From Clostridia bacterium (lineage in GTDB: Bacteria; Bacillota; Clostridia; Christensenellales; Aristaeellaceae): a stretch of DNA of 9,881 bases. Below the pieces are notes generated by a model. That model was given only the letters and a program-made list of their open reading frames with translations. It ran no database searches and was not told the origin of the DNA. Positions 1 through 6,942 of the stretch are shown one piece after another. The translations under genes and the position numbers were made by a program. The DNA is taken from contig JAEDGL010000091.1 in NCBI GenBank assembly GCA_016297535.1, positions 1-9,881 on the forward strand, written 5' to 3'. Position 1 is the first letter of the stretch; every line of letters begins with the position of its first letter.

Positions 1-72
1 GTGACAGGCCGCATTCCAAGGCGTAATGCCCGAAACCGGCTTTCCGGCGTGGCGCACTGTGTGTCCGCACGT

Positions 73-95
73 CCACAGCGGTTGAACCGCTGCGG
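73..95. repeat. Inverted repeat, terminator- or operator-like
   Basis: CAGCGGTT (76-83) and AACCGCTG (85-92) are perfect inverted copies around a single G. Two further pairs (73-74 with 94-95) lie beyond one mismatch. As RNA this folds as a GC-rich stem with a short loop, and a TATTTTT tract follows about ten bases later (104-110), so it could terminate an upstream gene. As DNA, an odd-centred 17-base palindrome just upstream of the putative promoter could be an operator. The sequence does not decide between these. Confidence 0.4.
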
Positions 96-98
96 CTG

Positions 99-126
99 TT
101 CCTGTATTTTTCTGTGATGTGATAAT
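99..126 (+). promoter_or_regulatory. Possible promoter of the ABM-domain gene
   Basis: An extended -10 (TG at 118-119, then GATAAT at 121-126) lies about 45 bases upstream of the ABM gene. The -35 region is poor (TTCCTG at 99-104, spacer 16). The call rests mainly on the TG-extended -10 and on its position upstream of a good ribosome binding site. Confidence 0.4.
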
Positions 127-172
127 ATGGAATTGAACAGACCTGCAAATCGGAATTTAAGGAGGAAATAAT

Positions 173-499
173 GTGAGCATAACGATTAACATATACTACT
201 CCGGCAGAAATGGTGCTGCCCATAAGTTTGCCGAAGAAATGGTGTCAAGCGGCACTGTTGCAGCGATCCGGAATGAAAAAGGAAATCTTCAATATGAGTA
301 TTTTGACCCTGTGGAGGATACTGAAACAGTTCTGCTGATTGATAGTTGGGTAAATCAGGATGCTATTGACATGCATCATCGCACACCGATGATGCAGAAG
401 ATCATAGAGCTTCGGGATAAATATGATTTACATATGAAAGTTTTGCGGTTTGTTTCGGACGATGTGCCACAAGCAGACAATTCGTTCATTCGTGAATGA
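173..499 (+). CDS. ABM-domain protein, putative quinol monooxygenase-like
   Basis: A 108-residue cytoplasmic protein that reads as one antibiotic-biosynthesis-monooxygenase (ABM, YgiN-like) domain, a dimeric alpha/beta-barrel fold. The family pattern is visible in order: an N-terminal strand (ITINIYY), a helix, a GNLQYEYF segment (about 37-44), a strand ending in DSW, and the conserved HHRTPMM helix start (about 68-74). Members oxidise quinols or aromatics without a cofactor, and many are uncharacterised; the substrate cannot be told here. The start is GTG at 173, seven bases after GGAGG. The ATG at 171 overlaps it (ATGTGA) and is stopped at once, so it is a start-stop codon pair and not this gene's start. 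The gene has its own terminator at 626-673. It is clearly AT-richer than the sugar genes downstream, suggesting a different history, and is probably unrelated to them. Confidence 0.8.
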   Translation: MSITINIYYSGRNGAAHKFAEEMVSSGTVAAIRNEKGNLQYEYFDPVEDTETVLLIDSWVNQDAIDMHHRTPMMQKIIELRDKYDLHMKVLRFVSDDVPQADNSFIRE

Positions 500-625
500 G
501 AAAACAGCACCGACAACTTCCAGTTTGTCGAACAGATAGGAAAGATTCACTTCGAACAGGGGACAACATCCCTCGCGCCGTTTGAAGGTTATCCTCTTAT
601 GGCAAAAGGCAAAAAACAGCATGGA
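500..625. other. Untranslated tail between ABM gene and terminator
   Basis: No coding signal is seen. A small hairpin, CGACAA (511-516) with TTGTCG (525-530), lies just after the stop codon with no T-run behind it, so it is not a terminator. The rest has no repeat or promoter I can support. Confidence 0.5.
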
Positions 626-673
626 AAAAGGCGGTTTTCCTCCGGCAAAGCCCTGCCGGAGGAGCCGCCTTTT
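626..673 (+). terminator. Strong intrinsic terminator after the ABM gene
   Basis: AAAAGGCGG (626-634) pairs with CCGCCTTTT (665-673). Inside that, CCTCCGGCA (639-647) pairs with TGCCGGAGG (654-662) around the loop AAGCCC. A small internal loop (TTTT opposite AG) separates the two stems. The flanking A4 and T4 tracts make it look potentially bidirectional. It insulates the transporter operon from the upstream gene. Confidence 0.85.
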
Positions 674-739
674 GGAATGGATCCCAATTTTTGGGCTGGA
701 CGTTTTTTGACCATTTTTTCGGGAATTTGTGCAAACTGC

Positions 740-769
740 TTGACTTTTGGAGGGGGGGTGTGGTATATT
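740..769 (+). promoter_or_regulatory. Promoter of the transporter operon, extended -10
   Basis: The -35 is TTGACT (740-745) and the -10 is TATATT (764-769), with an 18-base spacer. TG at 761-762, one base before the -10, makes it an extended -10 promoter. The spacer holds a run of seven G (752-758). Predicted transcription start is near 776, giving a leader of about 157 bases before permease 1. This is the best promoter match between the terminator at 626-673 and the operon. Confidence 0.75.
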
Positions 770-815
770 GGCCATACGAAATGGGTTTCATATCTTTGCT
801 CCTGTTTACGGGATC

Positions 816-845
816 GAAAATTTGCTGCGAAAACAGCAAATTTTC
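816..845 (+). promoter_or_regulatory. 12-bp perfect hairpin in the transporter leader
   Basis: GAAAATTTGCTG (816-827) is perfectly complementary to CAGCAAATTTTC (834-845) around the loop CGAAAA. It sits about 40 bases into the predicted transcript. No U-run follows, so it is not a standard terminator. It could stabilise the mRNA 5' end, act as an attenuator partner, or be a DNA operator, since both arms are identical half-sites. Which of these applies is inference. Confidence 0.65.
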
Positions 846-860
846 TGTGTAAGAAGAAAA

Positions 861-872
861 GAAACCGGTTTC
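861..872. promoter_or_regulatory. Palindromic operator, LacI-family/cre-like
   Basis: GAAACCGGTTTC is a perfect 12-bp palindrome with a central CG, the form bound by LacI/GalR-family repressors and CcpA. Over 859-874 it agrees with the classical cre consensus at all but one position (A instead of T at 860). It lies about 85-90 bases downstream of the predicted transcription start, so binding would block elongation unless another start lies nearer. Related sites occur at 4458-4469 and 6943-6954. Confidence 0.65.
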
Positions 873-933
873 AAAAAGCAGATAACGCGTCCTCCGTTCC
901 CATCGGAAGAGCGTGTGAAAGGGGCGGGAAACC

Positions 934-1896
934 TTGGCCAAAGCAACCAAACCCATTGTTAACGACCAGCTGAGCTACAAAAAGCCAAGCTTCTGGCAGC
1001 TGCTGGTTCAGAACAAGACTCTGATCCTGATGTGTACGCCGGCGATCATCTTCTTCTTTGTGTTCTCATACATGCCCATGCCGGGCGCGTACATCGCCTT
1101 TACGAACTTCCAGTACAACAAGGGCATCTTTGGCAGTCCGTTCGTGGGCCTGCAGAACTTCAAGTTTCTGTTCATGAGCGGCCAGCTGACGCTGCTGCTC
1201 AAGAATACGGTGCTGTACAACATTGCCTTCATCCTGCTGGGCAACATTCTGCAGCTGATGTTTGCCATCCTGCTTAACGAGGTGGCCTGCAAGTGGTTCA
1301 AGAAGACCACCCAGTCCATGATGTTCCTGCCCTACTTTATCTCCGACGTTCTGGTTTCCCTGCTGGTGTACAACCTGCTCAACTACGACTACGGCTTTAT
1401 CTCCAACGCTGTGCGCAACCTGGGCGGCCAGATGGCCAAGGTGTACCAGATGCCCAACGCCTGGCCCATCATCATCGTGCTGGTCAACCTGTGGAAGGGC
1501 ACCGGCTACGGCACGGTAGTGTACTTCGCTGCCATCACCGGCATGGATACGTCCATGATGGAAGCGGCGCAGATCGACGGCGCCAACGGCTTCCAGCGCA
1601 TCCGCTACATCACGCTGCCTACGCTGAAGCCCACCGTGGTAATCCTGTTCCTGTTTGCCATCGGCGGCATCCTCAAGGGCAACTTCGGTCTGTTCTACAA
1701 CCTGGTTGGCAACAACTCCATGCTGTTTAAAACCACGGACATCATCGAGACCTATGTGTACCGCTCCATGATGAACAGCTTCAACTTTGCGCAGTCCAGC
1801 GCGGTTGGCCTGTTCCAGAGCGTTGTCGGCTTCTTCATCGTCATCGCGGCCAACGCCTTTGCCAAGAAGCTCGACCCCGATTATGCGCTGTTCTGA
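934..1896 (+). CDS. Sugar ABC transporter permease, LplB-type (CUT1)
   Basis: A 320-residue integral membrane protein, one of the two channel subunits of an oligosaccharide importer. About six membrane segments are visible. The first follows the N-terminal QLLVQNKTLIL stretch (about 28-50), and later ones include NIAFILLGNILQLMFAILL and AWPIIIVLVNLW. The EAA loop that docks the ATPase is clear at 210-233, beginning EAAQIDGANGFQRI and ending LPTLKP. Length and order match the LplB/COG4209 branch of CUT1 permeases, which work with YtcP- and LipO-type partners. The start is TTG at 934: a TGA lies in frame at 916 and the next ATG is at 1030, inside the first membrane segment. The ribosome binding site (AAAGGGG, about 918-924) is imperfect, so translation may start weakly. 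It is first in an operon with the next two genes, and no ATPase is present in the window. Confidence 0.92.
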   Translation: MAKATKPIVNDQLSYKKPSFWQLLVQNKTLILMCTPAIIFFFVFSYMPMPGAYIAFTNFQYNKGIFGSPFVGLQNFKFLFMSGQLTLLLKNTVLYNIAFILLGNILQLMFAILLNEVACKWFKKTTQSMMFLPYFISDVLVSLLVYNLLNYDYGFISNAVRNLGGQMAKVYQMPNAWPIIIVLVNLWKGTGYGTVVYFAAITGMDTSMMEAAQIDGANGFQRIRYITLPTLKPTVVILFLFAIGGILKGNFGLFYNLVGNNSMLFKTTDIIETYVYRSMMNSFNFAQSSAVGLFQSVVGFFIVIAANAFAKKLDPDYALF

Positions 1897-1921
1897 TCAG
1901 CAAGAGAAAGGAGAGGCTGTT

Positions 1922-2860
1922 ATGTCCAAAGGTCCTGCCAATCAGGCGCCGGTGATTTTGAATCACCCCAAAAAGATCAAGCTGGATATGTCCGACCGCA
2001 TCATTCGCGGCGTAACCTATGTGCTGGTTTCCCTGTTTTCCATCTGCTGCATCATCCCCTTCTGGATGGTGATCGCGTCCTCCTTCTCCACGGAGGAGGC
2101 CATCCGCCGCACGGGCTTCACGCTGTGGCCCACGGATTTCTCCCTGTTTTCCTACGAGCTGCTGTTCCGCTCGCCGGATCAGATGCTGGGCGCCTATGCG
2201 GTAACCGTTAGCCTGGCCGTGGTGGGCACGCTGCTTGGCCTGTTCATCATTTCCATGACGGGCTATGCCCTGCAGCGCAAGGATTTCCCCTTCCGCAACG
2301 GCATCATGTTCTACATCTACTTTACCTCCCTGTTCTCCGCCGGCCTGGTTCCCTTCTATCTGCTGATGAAGCAGACGCTGAACCTGGCGGATACCTACTG
2401 GGCGATTCTGCTGCCCCTGCTGATGAGCCCCTGGCTGATTGTTCTGATGAAGAACTTCGTCAAGGCCATTCCGCACGAGATTACCGAATCCGGCAAGATC
2501 GACGGCGCGGGTGACTTCCGCATTTTCTGGGCGCTGATTCTGCCCTCCCTGAAGCCTGCCCTGGCCACCATCGGCCTGTTCCTGGCCCTGGGCTACTGGA
2601 ACGAGTGGTACTACTCCAGCCTGTTCCTGTCCTCCAAGGTGGAGTACCGCCCGCTGCAGTACCACCTGTACAACGTCATCAACAAGGTGGCCAGCCTGAA
2701 AAACTCCGTTGCCGGCTCCAACGTTGTGCTGGATGACCTGCCCGGCGAAACCCTGAAAATGGCCACCGCGTGCGTGGCCACCGGCCCCATCATTCTGCTC
2801 TACCCCTTTGTGCAGAAGTACTTCGTAGCCGGCCTTACCGTTGGCTCCGTCAAGGGCTGA
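1922..2860 (+). CDS. Sugar ABC transporter permease, YtcP/UgpE-type (CUT1)
   Basis: A 312-residue partner permease forming the heterodimeric channel with the preceding gene. The first membrane segment (about 30-52) is followed by an external loop starting FSTEEAI, typical of COG0395/YtcP permeases. Further segments and the ATPase-docking EAA loop follow, the latter at about 189-212 (ESGKIDGAGDFRIFW to LPSLKP). It ends AGLTVGSVKG, the usual C terminus of this branch. The ATG at 1922 has AAAGGAG at 1907-1913, eight bases away. The frame is open upstream to 1787, but that part overlaps permease 1 out of frame and is not coding. The gap to permease 1 is 25 bases, so the two are co-transcribed and probably made in equal amounts. 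Confidence 0.92.
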   Translation: MSKGPANQAPVILNHPKKIKLDMSDRIIRGVTYVLVSLFSICCIIPFWMVIASSFSTEEAIRRTGFTLWPTDFSLFSYELLFRSPDQMLGAYAVTVSLAVVGTLLGLFIISMTGYALQRKDFPFRNGIMFYIYFTSLFSAGLVPFYLLMKQTLNLADTYWAILLPLLMSPWLIVLMKNFVKAIPHEITESGKIDGAGDFRIFWALILPSLKPALATIGLFLALGYWNEWYYSSLFLSSKVEYRPLQYHLYNVINKVASLKNSVAGSNVVLDDLPGETLKMATACVATGPIILLYPFVQKYFVAGLTVGSVKG

Positions 2861-2871
2861 TCCATCGATTC

Positions 2872-2890
2872 TCGGCGGCTTTGCCGCTGA
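2872..2890 (+). promoter_or_regulatory. Intercistronic hairpin before the binding-protein gene
   Basis: TCGGCGGC (2872-2879) pairs with GCCGCTGA (2883-2890) around TTT, eight pairs with one G-U. No T-run follows, so transcription should continue. Hairpins in this position often protect the downstream message from decay, letting the binding protein outnumber its permeases; that role is inferred. It lies in the 56-base gap, before the AAGGAGGA ribosome binding site. Confidence 0.5.
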
Positions 2891-2916
2891 AGATAAATAT
2901 TGAAGGAGGACCCATC

Positions 2917-4437
2917 ATGAAGAAGCTTGTTGCCCTGATGATGGCGATGCTCATGGTTCTGGCCTGCGTTCCCGCGATGGCCGAGATCGATACCTCTGAG
3001 CATGTGGTCATCACCTACCTCGTAACCGGCGACATCCCCAGCAACCGCACCGATGAAGTGCTGGCCAAGATGAATGAAAAGCTGACCGAAAAGGTGAACG
3101 CTGAACTGGCCGTGCACTGGATTGAGTGGACCGACTGGACCACCAAGTACAACCTGGCTCTGGCCACCCAGAGCGGCGACATCGACCTGATCGGCACCGC
3201 TACCGACTGGCTCAATGCCTGGCCCAACATTCAGAAGGGCGCTTTCCTGCCCCTGTCTGAGGAAATGCTGCAGACCTACGCTCCCCAGACCTGGGCCAAC
3301 GTGCCTGCCGAGAACTGGGAGCTGTGCAAGTACAACGGCGAGATCTACCTGATCCCCGAAGACGAGTACTCTCAGTGGACCAACCATGGCTTCCTGTACC
3401 GCGGCGACTGGGCCAAAGAAGCCGGCCTGGAAAACGGCGTGCATTCCTGGGAAGACCTGGGCAAGTACTTCCAGTACATCAAGGAGAACAAAGAAGGCGT
3501 GATCCCGTGGGACGCCAACGGCAACGGCAGCTCCTATGCTCCCCAGATGGCCGGCGGCTGGCAGACCTCCCATACCCCCAACGTTTACATTGAGGGCATC
3601 GGCGTGGATCTGTTCTACGGCGAATCCAAGGACAACCCCTACACCCTGTCCACCTACTACATTGAAGGCGACGAGCTGGTCAATTTTGCCACCGAGATGA
3701 AGAAGTGGGCCGACGCCGGCTACTGGCGCACCGACGTGCTCAACTACACCGGCGACGTGATGGCCGAAATGTATGAGGGCCTGACCGGCGCTCATCAGCA
3801 CCACACCCAGACCTGGACCGGCGAGCGCACCAAGATGGCCGAAAAGCAGCCCGGTTCTGACGTTGGCTTCTTCTGGTTTGGCGAGGAAATGAGCAACGTT
3901 GTGGGCCTGAACATCACCCACGGCGCCATGGCCGTTGCCATGACCTCCAAGAACCCCGAGCGCGCTCTGATGGTGTACGACCTGATGCGCAACGATCCCG
4001 AGATCTACCGCCTGATGCAGTACGGCATCGAGGGCGACATGTACACCGTGGATGAGAACGGCTACATCGTTCGTCCCGAGGGCTGGAACGACGGCACCAT
4101 GGGCGTAAGCCTGAACTACTGGTGGGGCCGCCGCGACGAGCTGGAGCTGCGCTCCGCCGACCGCGACTGGGAAGCCATCGATGCTCTGTACGCCGAGTAC
4201 GAGAAGGTTAAGATCAACTATCCCTACGGCCGTGTTGTGTTCGACCTGAGCAACATTCAGATGTACCTGGACAACCTGTCCAACGTGTACAACACCTATA
4301 TGCCGCGCATCGTGTTCGGCATGGTGGATGATCCCGCTGCGTTTGTTGCCGAGTTCCGTGATCAGCTGAAGGCTGCCGGCATCGACCTGTGCATGCAGGA
4401 AATCCAGAACCAGATCAACGCCGCTTACGGCCTGTAA
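2917..4437 (+). CDS. Extracellular solute-binding protein, LipO-like (family 1)
   Basis: A 506-residue secreted sugar-binding protein that would capture an oligosaccharide outside the membrane and deliver it to the two permeases. The signal peptide is MKKLVALMMAML, and then either of two cuts is possible. One is a lipobox-like VLAC with Cys17, giving a lipid-anchored protein. The other is a signal peptidase I site, AMA (20-22) before E23. Gram-positive cells usually anchor such proteins, but the Cys context is not classical. The body fits the long LipO/YtcQ group that pairs with LplB permeases, including ATQSGDIDLIGTATDW near the N-terminal lobe. The last 80 or so residues resemble the DUF3502 tail, with an EIQNQINAAYG end. 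The ATG at 2917 follows AAGGAGGA at 2903-2910. Codon choice is the most uniform of the genes here, consistent with high expression. Confidence 0.92.
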   Translation: MKKLVALMMAMLMVLACVPAMAEIDTSEHVVITYLVTGDIPSNRTDEVLAKMNEKLTEKVNAELAVHWIEWTDWTTKYNLALATQSGDIDLIGTATDWLNAWPNIQKGAFLPLSEEMLQTYAPQTWANVPAENWELCKYNGEIYLIPEDEYSQWTNHGFLYRGDWAKEAGLENGVHSWEDLGKYFQYIKENKEGVIPWDANGNGSSYAPQMAGGWQTSHTPNVYIEGIGVDLFYGESKDNPYTLSTYYIEGDELVNFATEMKKWADAGYWRTDVLNYTGDVMAEMYEGLTGAHQHHTQTWTGERTKMAEKQPGSDVGFFWFGEEMSNVVGLNITHGAMAVAMTSKNPERALMVYDLMRNDPEIYRLMQYGIEGDMYTVDENGYIVRPEGWNDGTMGVSLNYWWGRRDELELRSADRDWEAIDALYAEYEKVKINYPYGRVVFDLSNIQMYLDNLSNVYNTYMPRIVFGMVDDPAAFVAEFRDQLKAAGIDLCMQEIQNQINAAYGL

Positions 4438-4444
4438 TCCGTCG

Positions 4445-4471
4445 TTGACAGCCGGGTAAAACCGGTACAAT
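4445..4471 (+). promoter_or_regulatory. Possible GH2 promoter
   Basis: A perfect -35, TTGACA (4445-4450), begins seven bases after the binding-protein stop codon. TACAAT (4466-4471) is a near-consensus -10. The spacer is only 15 bases, short of the 17 preferred by sigma-A, so activity is uncertain and may depend on an activator. The predicted start, near 4478, falls on the first G of the hairpin at 4478-4514. Confidence 0.5.
4458..4469. promoter_or_regulatory. Operator-like site within the GH2 promoter
   Basis: AAAACCGGTACA shares AAACCGGT with the palindrome at 861-872 and differs by one base from AAAACCGATACA at 6943-6954. It lies across the spacer and the -10 of the putative GH2 promoter, where a bound repressor would exclude RNA polymerase. 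The call rests on similarity among three sites. Confidence 0.5.
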
Positions 4472-4477
4472 AAAGCG

Positions 4478-4520
4478 GGGGCTGCCGCGGGAATCCAATT
4501 CTCCCGGCAGCCCCTCGTTT
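4478..4520 (+). terminator. Terminator-like hairpin between transporter operon and GH2
   Basis: GGGGCTGCC (4478-4486) pairs with GGCAGCCCC (4506-4514). After a two-base bulge, GGGA (4489-4492) pairs with TCCC (4502-4505). The following TCGTTTCATGTT is T-rich but not a clean run, so termination may be partial and some transcripts may read into GH2. If the promoter at 4445-4471 is used, the same hairpin would sit at the very 5' end of the GH2 mRNA. Confidence 0.7.
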
Positions 4521-4541
4521 CATGTTACAATGGAGGCACCC

Positions 4542-6848
4542 ATGAGCACGAAGATGAACCTGAACCTTGACTGGCGGTTTCACCTTGGGGATGAAACCGG
4601 CGCGGATTTTATGGGCTGGGACGACAGCGCTTGGCGCGTTGTTACGCTGCCGCACGACTGGTCCGTGGAGCATCCCTTTGACAGGGCCCATGCAAGCGGC
4701 ACGGGCTACCTGCCCGGCGGCACCGCGTGGTACCGCAAGCATTTTGTGCTGCCCGCAGATGTATCGGGCAAGCGCGTGCGCATTACCTTTGGCGGCGTGT
4801 ACAAGCATGCCAGCGTGTGGATCAACAGCAACTATCTGGGCCAGCGCCCCTATGGCTATGCCACCTTTACCCACGATATAACCGAGTTTGTACGCCCCGG
4901 CGAAAACGTGATCTGCGTGCGCGTGGAGCACAACGAGGTGGCGGATTCCCGCTGGTTTACCGGCAGCGGCATCTATCGCGATGTTACGCTGGAAATAACC
5001 GGCCTGTGCGCCTTTGCCACCGACGGCATTTTTGTAACCACGCAAAAGGTGGAAAACGGCACGGCCACCCTGAAGGTGCAGTATGAAACGCTGGGCGCGG
5101 ACGGCGCAGAGTTTGCCCTGCAAAAGCCCTGCGGCTGCGTAGTGGCGCAGGCGCAGGCCACCGGCGAATGCGGCTCGGTTCTGCTGACCGTGCCCGAGGC
5201 CATGCTGTGGAGCCCCGGGCAGCCCACCCTGTACCGGCTGGTTGCCAGCGCCGTCAGGGATGGCGCCGTCACGGATGAAAACGTCATTCCCGTTGGCATC
5301 CGCACCATCCGCTTTGACTGCGACAAGGGCTTTTTCCTCAACGGCGTCAGCACCAAGCTCAAGGGCGTGTGCGTGCACCATGACGCGGGCTGCCTGGGCG
5401 CCGCCGTGCCCAGGGCCGTGTGGGCGCGCCGGTTGCAAACCATCAAGGCAAGCGGCTGCAACGCCCTGCGCACCGCCCACAATCCACCCGACAGCCTGTT
5501 GCTGGATCTGTGCGACGAGCTGGGCCTGCTGGTGATGGACGAGGCCTTCGACGAATGGGAGGGCACCAAAAACAAGTGGTGGCAGGGACACAACGTGTAT
5601 CCGCCCAAGCGCTTTGGCTATGCCGAGGATTTTCCCCAGTGGCACCGGGTCGATCTGGAGGGCATGGTAAAGCGCGACCGCAACCATCCCTGCATTGTGA
5701 TGTGGTCCATCGGCAACGAGATCGATTATCCCAACGATCCCTATGTCACCCCGCTGTTCCGGGAGGTGCTTGGCAACAACGACGCCAACAAGCCCCTGGC
5801 CGAGCGCCTGTACGACGTGCGCAAGCCGGACGCGGGCCGTCTGGCCACGATGGCGCGGGAGCTTACCGGCATTGTGCATGCGCTGGATACCACCCGCCCC
5901 GTTACCAGCGCCCTGTCCTTCCCGGAGCTTTCCACCCGCACCGGCTATGCCGATGCGCTGGACGCCTCCGGCTACAACTACAAGGAGCAGTTTTATGCCG
6001 AGGATCATGCCCGCTTCCCGGACCGGGTGATCTTTGGCAGCGAGAACAGCCACTCGCCCGAGGCATGGTATGCCGTTCGCGATCATGAATACATCTGCGG
6101 CCAGTTCCTGTGGACGGGCGTAGATTTCCTGGGCGAGTGCCGCGGCTGGCCGGTGCGTATTTCCCAGGCCGGCATGCTGGATCTGGCCGGCTATGAAAAG
6201 CCGCTCTATGCCCAGCGCAAGGCCCTGTGGACCACCGAACCCTACGTGCGCATCGCCGTGTGCGACGCCGCCGCCGAGCACCGCGAGGCATGGTCGCAGC
6301 AGTTCTGCTGGGCCGGTGAGGAAGGCCGGATGATGGAGGTCAGCTGCTATACCAACGCCCCCCGGGCGGAGCTTTTCCTTAACGGATGCTCGCTGGGCGT
6401 AAAGGAAATAGGCGATCACGACGGCTGCCGCGCGGTGTGGCAGGTACCCTATCAGCCCGGTGAGCTGCGTGCCGTGGCCGGGGATGCGCAGGATGTGCTT
6501 TGCTCTACCGGCAAGGCCGAAACGCTGTGCCTGCGCAGCGACGTGAGCCAGCTGAAGGCGGATGGTCAGTCCATCGCGCAGGTGGAGGTAACCCTGTACG
6601 ATGCGCAGGGACAGGTGGCCGTGTCCGATGACGAATGCGTCAGGTACCAGCTGCTGGGCGATGCGAAGATTCTGGGCATTGAAAACGGCAGGCCTGATGA
6701 TCTCACGCCCTATGCCGAATCCTTCCGCCATACGTATCATGGCCGCGCGCTGGTCTACATTCGCGCCGGGCGCATGGCCGACAGCCTTGTGCTGCGCGCC
6801 TATACCCGCAGCGGCCTGCGCGCGGAATGTGCGCTAATGCAGCAATAA
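4542..6848 (+). CDS. Family GH2 glycosidase, beta-galactosidase-like
   Basis: A 768-residue retaining beta-glycosidase without signal peptide, so cytoplasmic, acting on imported oligosaccharide. Domains in order: jelly-roll sugar-binding domain (about 5-150, with LPHDWS and SGIYRDV), Ig-like linker domain (about 155-260), catalytic barrel (about 263-550), DUF4982-like domain (about 580-640, with AELFLNG) and a C-terminal Ig-like domain (about 667-768, with LKADGQS). The predicted acid/base is Glu393 in SIGNEI and the nucleophile is Glu501 in FGSEN. HHDAG (279-283) and GQFLWTGVDFLGE also fit the beta-galactosidase-like branch. The NxK motif of beta-glucuronidases is not seen, but specificity is inferred and could be another beta-glycoside. 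I place the start at ATG 4542, five bases after GGAGG (4532-4536). An in-frame ATG at 4530 overlaps that GGAGG and is unlikely to be used. Confidence 0.92.
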   Translation: MSTKMNLNLDWRFHLGDETGADFMGWDDSAWRVVTLPHDWSVEHPFDRAHASGTGYLPGGTAWYRKHFVLPADVSGKRVRITFGGVYKHASVWINSNYLGQRPYGYATFTHDITEFVRPGENVICVRVEHNEVADSRWFTGSGIYRDVTLEITGLCAFATDGIFVTTQKVENGTATLKVQYETLGADGAEFALQKPCGCVVAQAQATGECGSVLLTVPEAMLWSPGQPTLYRLVASAVRDGAVTDENVIPVGIRTIRFDCDKGFFLNGVSTKLKGVCVHHDAGCLGAAVPRAVWARRLQTIKASGCNALRTAHNPPDSLLLDLCDELGLLVMDEAFDEWEGTKNKWWQGHNVYPPKRFGYAEDFPQWHRVDLEGMVKRDRNHPCIVMWSIGNEIDYPNDPYVTPLFREVLGNNDANKPLAERLYDVRKPDAGRLATMARELTGIVHALDTTRPVTSALSFPELSTRTGYADALDASGYNYKEQFYAEDHARFPDRVIFGSENSHSPEAWYAVRDHEYICGQFLWTGVDFLGECRGWPVRISQAGMLDLAGYEKPLYAQRKALWTTEPYVRIAVCDAAAEHREAWSQQFCWAGEEGRMMEVSCYTNAPRAELFLNGCSLGVKEIGDHDGCRAVWQVPYQPGELRAVAGDAQDVLCSTGKAETLCLRSDVSQLKADGQSIAQVEVTLYDAQGQVAVSDDECVRYQLLGDAKILGIENGRPDDLTPYAESFRHTYHGRALVYIRAGRMADSLVLRAYTRSGLRAECALMQQ

Positions 6849-6858
6849 GCCCTTTCCA

Positions 6859-6900
6859 CCCGTTTTCCTGCCCGCTCTGCGGCGCGGGAAAACGGGTTTT
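6859..6900 (+). terminator. Intrinsic terminator after GH2
   Basis: CCCGTTTTCC (6859-6868) is perfectly complementary to GGAAAACGGG (6887-6896) and is followed by TTTT (6897-6900). It lies 10 bases after the GH2 stop and should separate GH2 from GH31. The T-run lies directly upstream of the next promoter's -35. Confidence 0.85.
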
Positions 6901-6902
6901 GC

Positions 6903-6931
6903 TTGCCCAAAGCCAATGCGGATGGTATGAT
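6903..6931 (+). promoter_or_regulatory. GH31 promoter, extended -10
   Basis: The -35 is TTGCCC (6903-6908) and the -10 is TATGAT (6926-6931), with a 17-base spacer. TG at 6923-6924 makes an extended -10. Predicted transcription start is near 6938, giving a leader of about 36 bases. This promoter follows the GH2 terminator directly, so GH31 appears to be its own transcription unit. Confidence 0.75.
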
Positions 6932-6942
6932 AGAAAAACCAG

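Larger units (their letters stand above)
1..172. other. Upstream region without a convincing gene
   Basis: No frame here gives a recognisable protein. The + frame starting at base 1 stays open to a TGA at 115-117, but its 38 codons are Arg/Cys-rich and resemble nothing I know, so I do not call a gene. The stretch may be the 3' flank of a gene lying outside the window. It contains an inverted repeat at 73-95, a possible promoter at 99-126 and the ribosome binding site of the next gene (GGAGG, 161-165). An operator-like string, GAAACCGG-C-TTTC, lies at 32-44. It differs from the palindrome at 861-872 by one inserted base and could be chance. Confidence 0.5.

Noticed and set aside
599..973. Open frames overlapping the terminator and transporter leader
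   Set aside because: They run through the terminator, promoter and operator and lack any protein family signal.
2800..6740. Two long - strand open frames opposite the binding protein and GH2
   Set aside because: Both mirror strong + strand genes with full family motifs; their translations are low-complexity (rich in A, G, V, H, Q) and lack domains.
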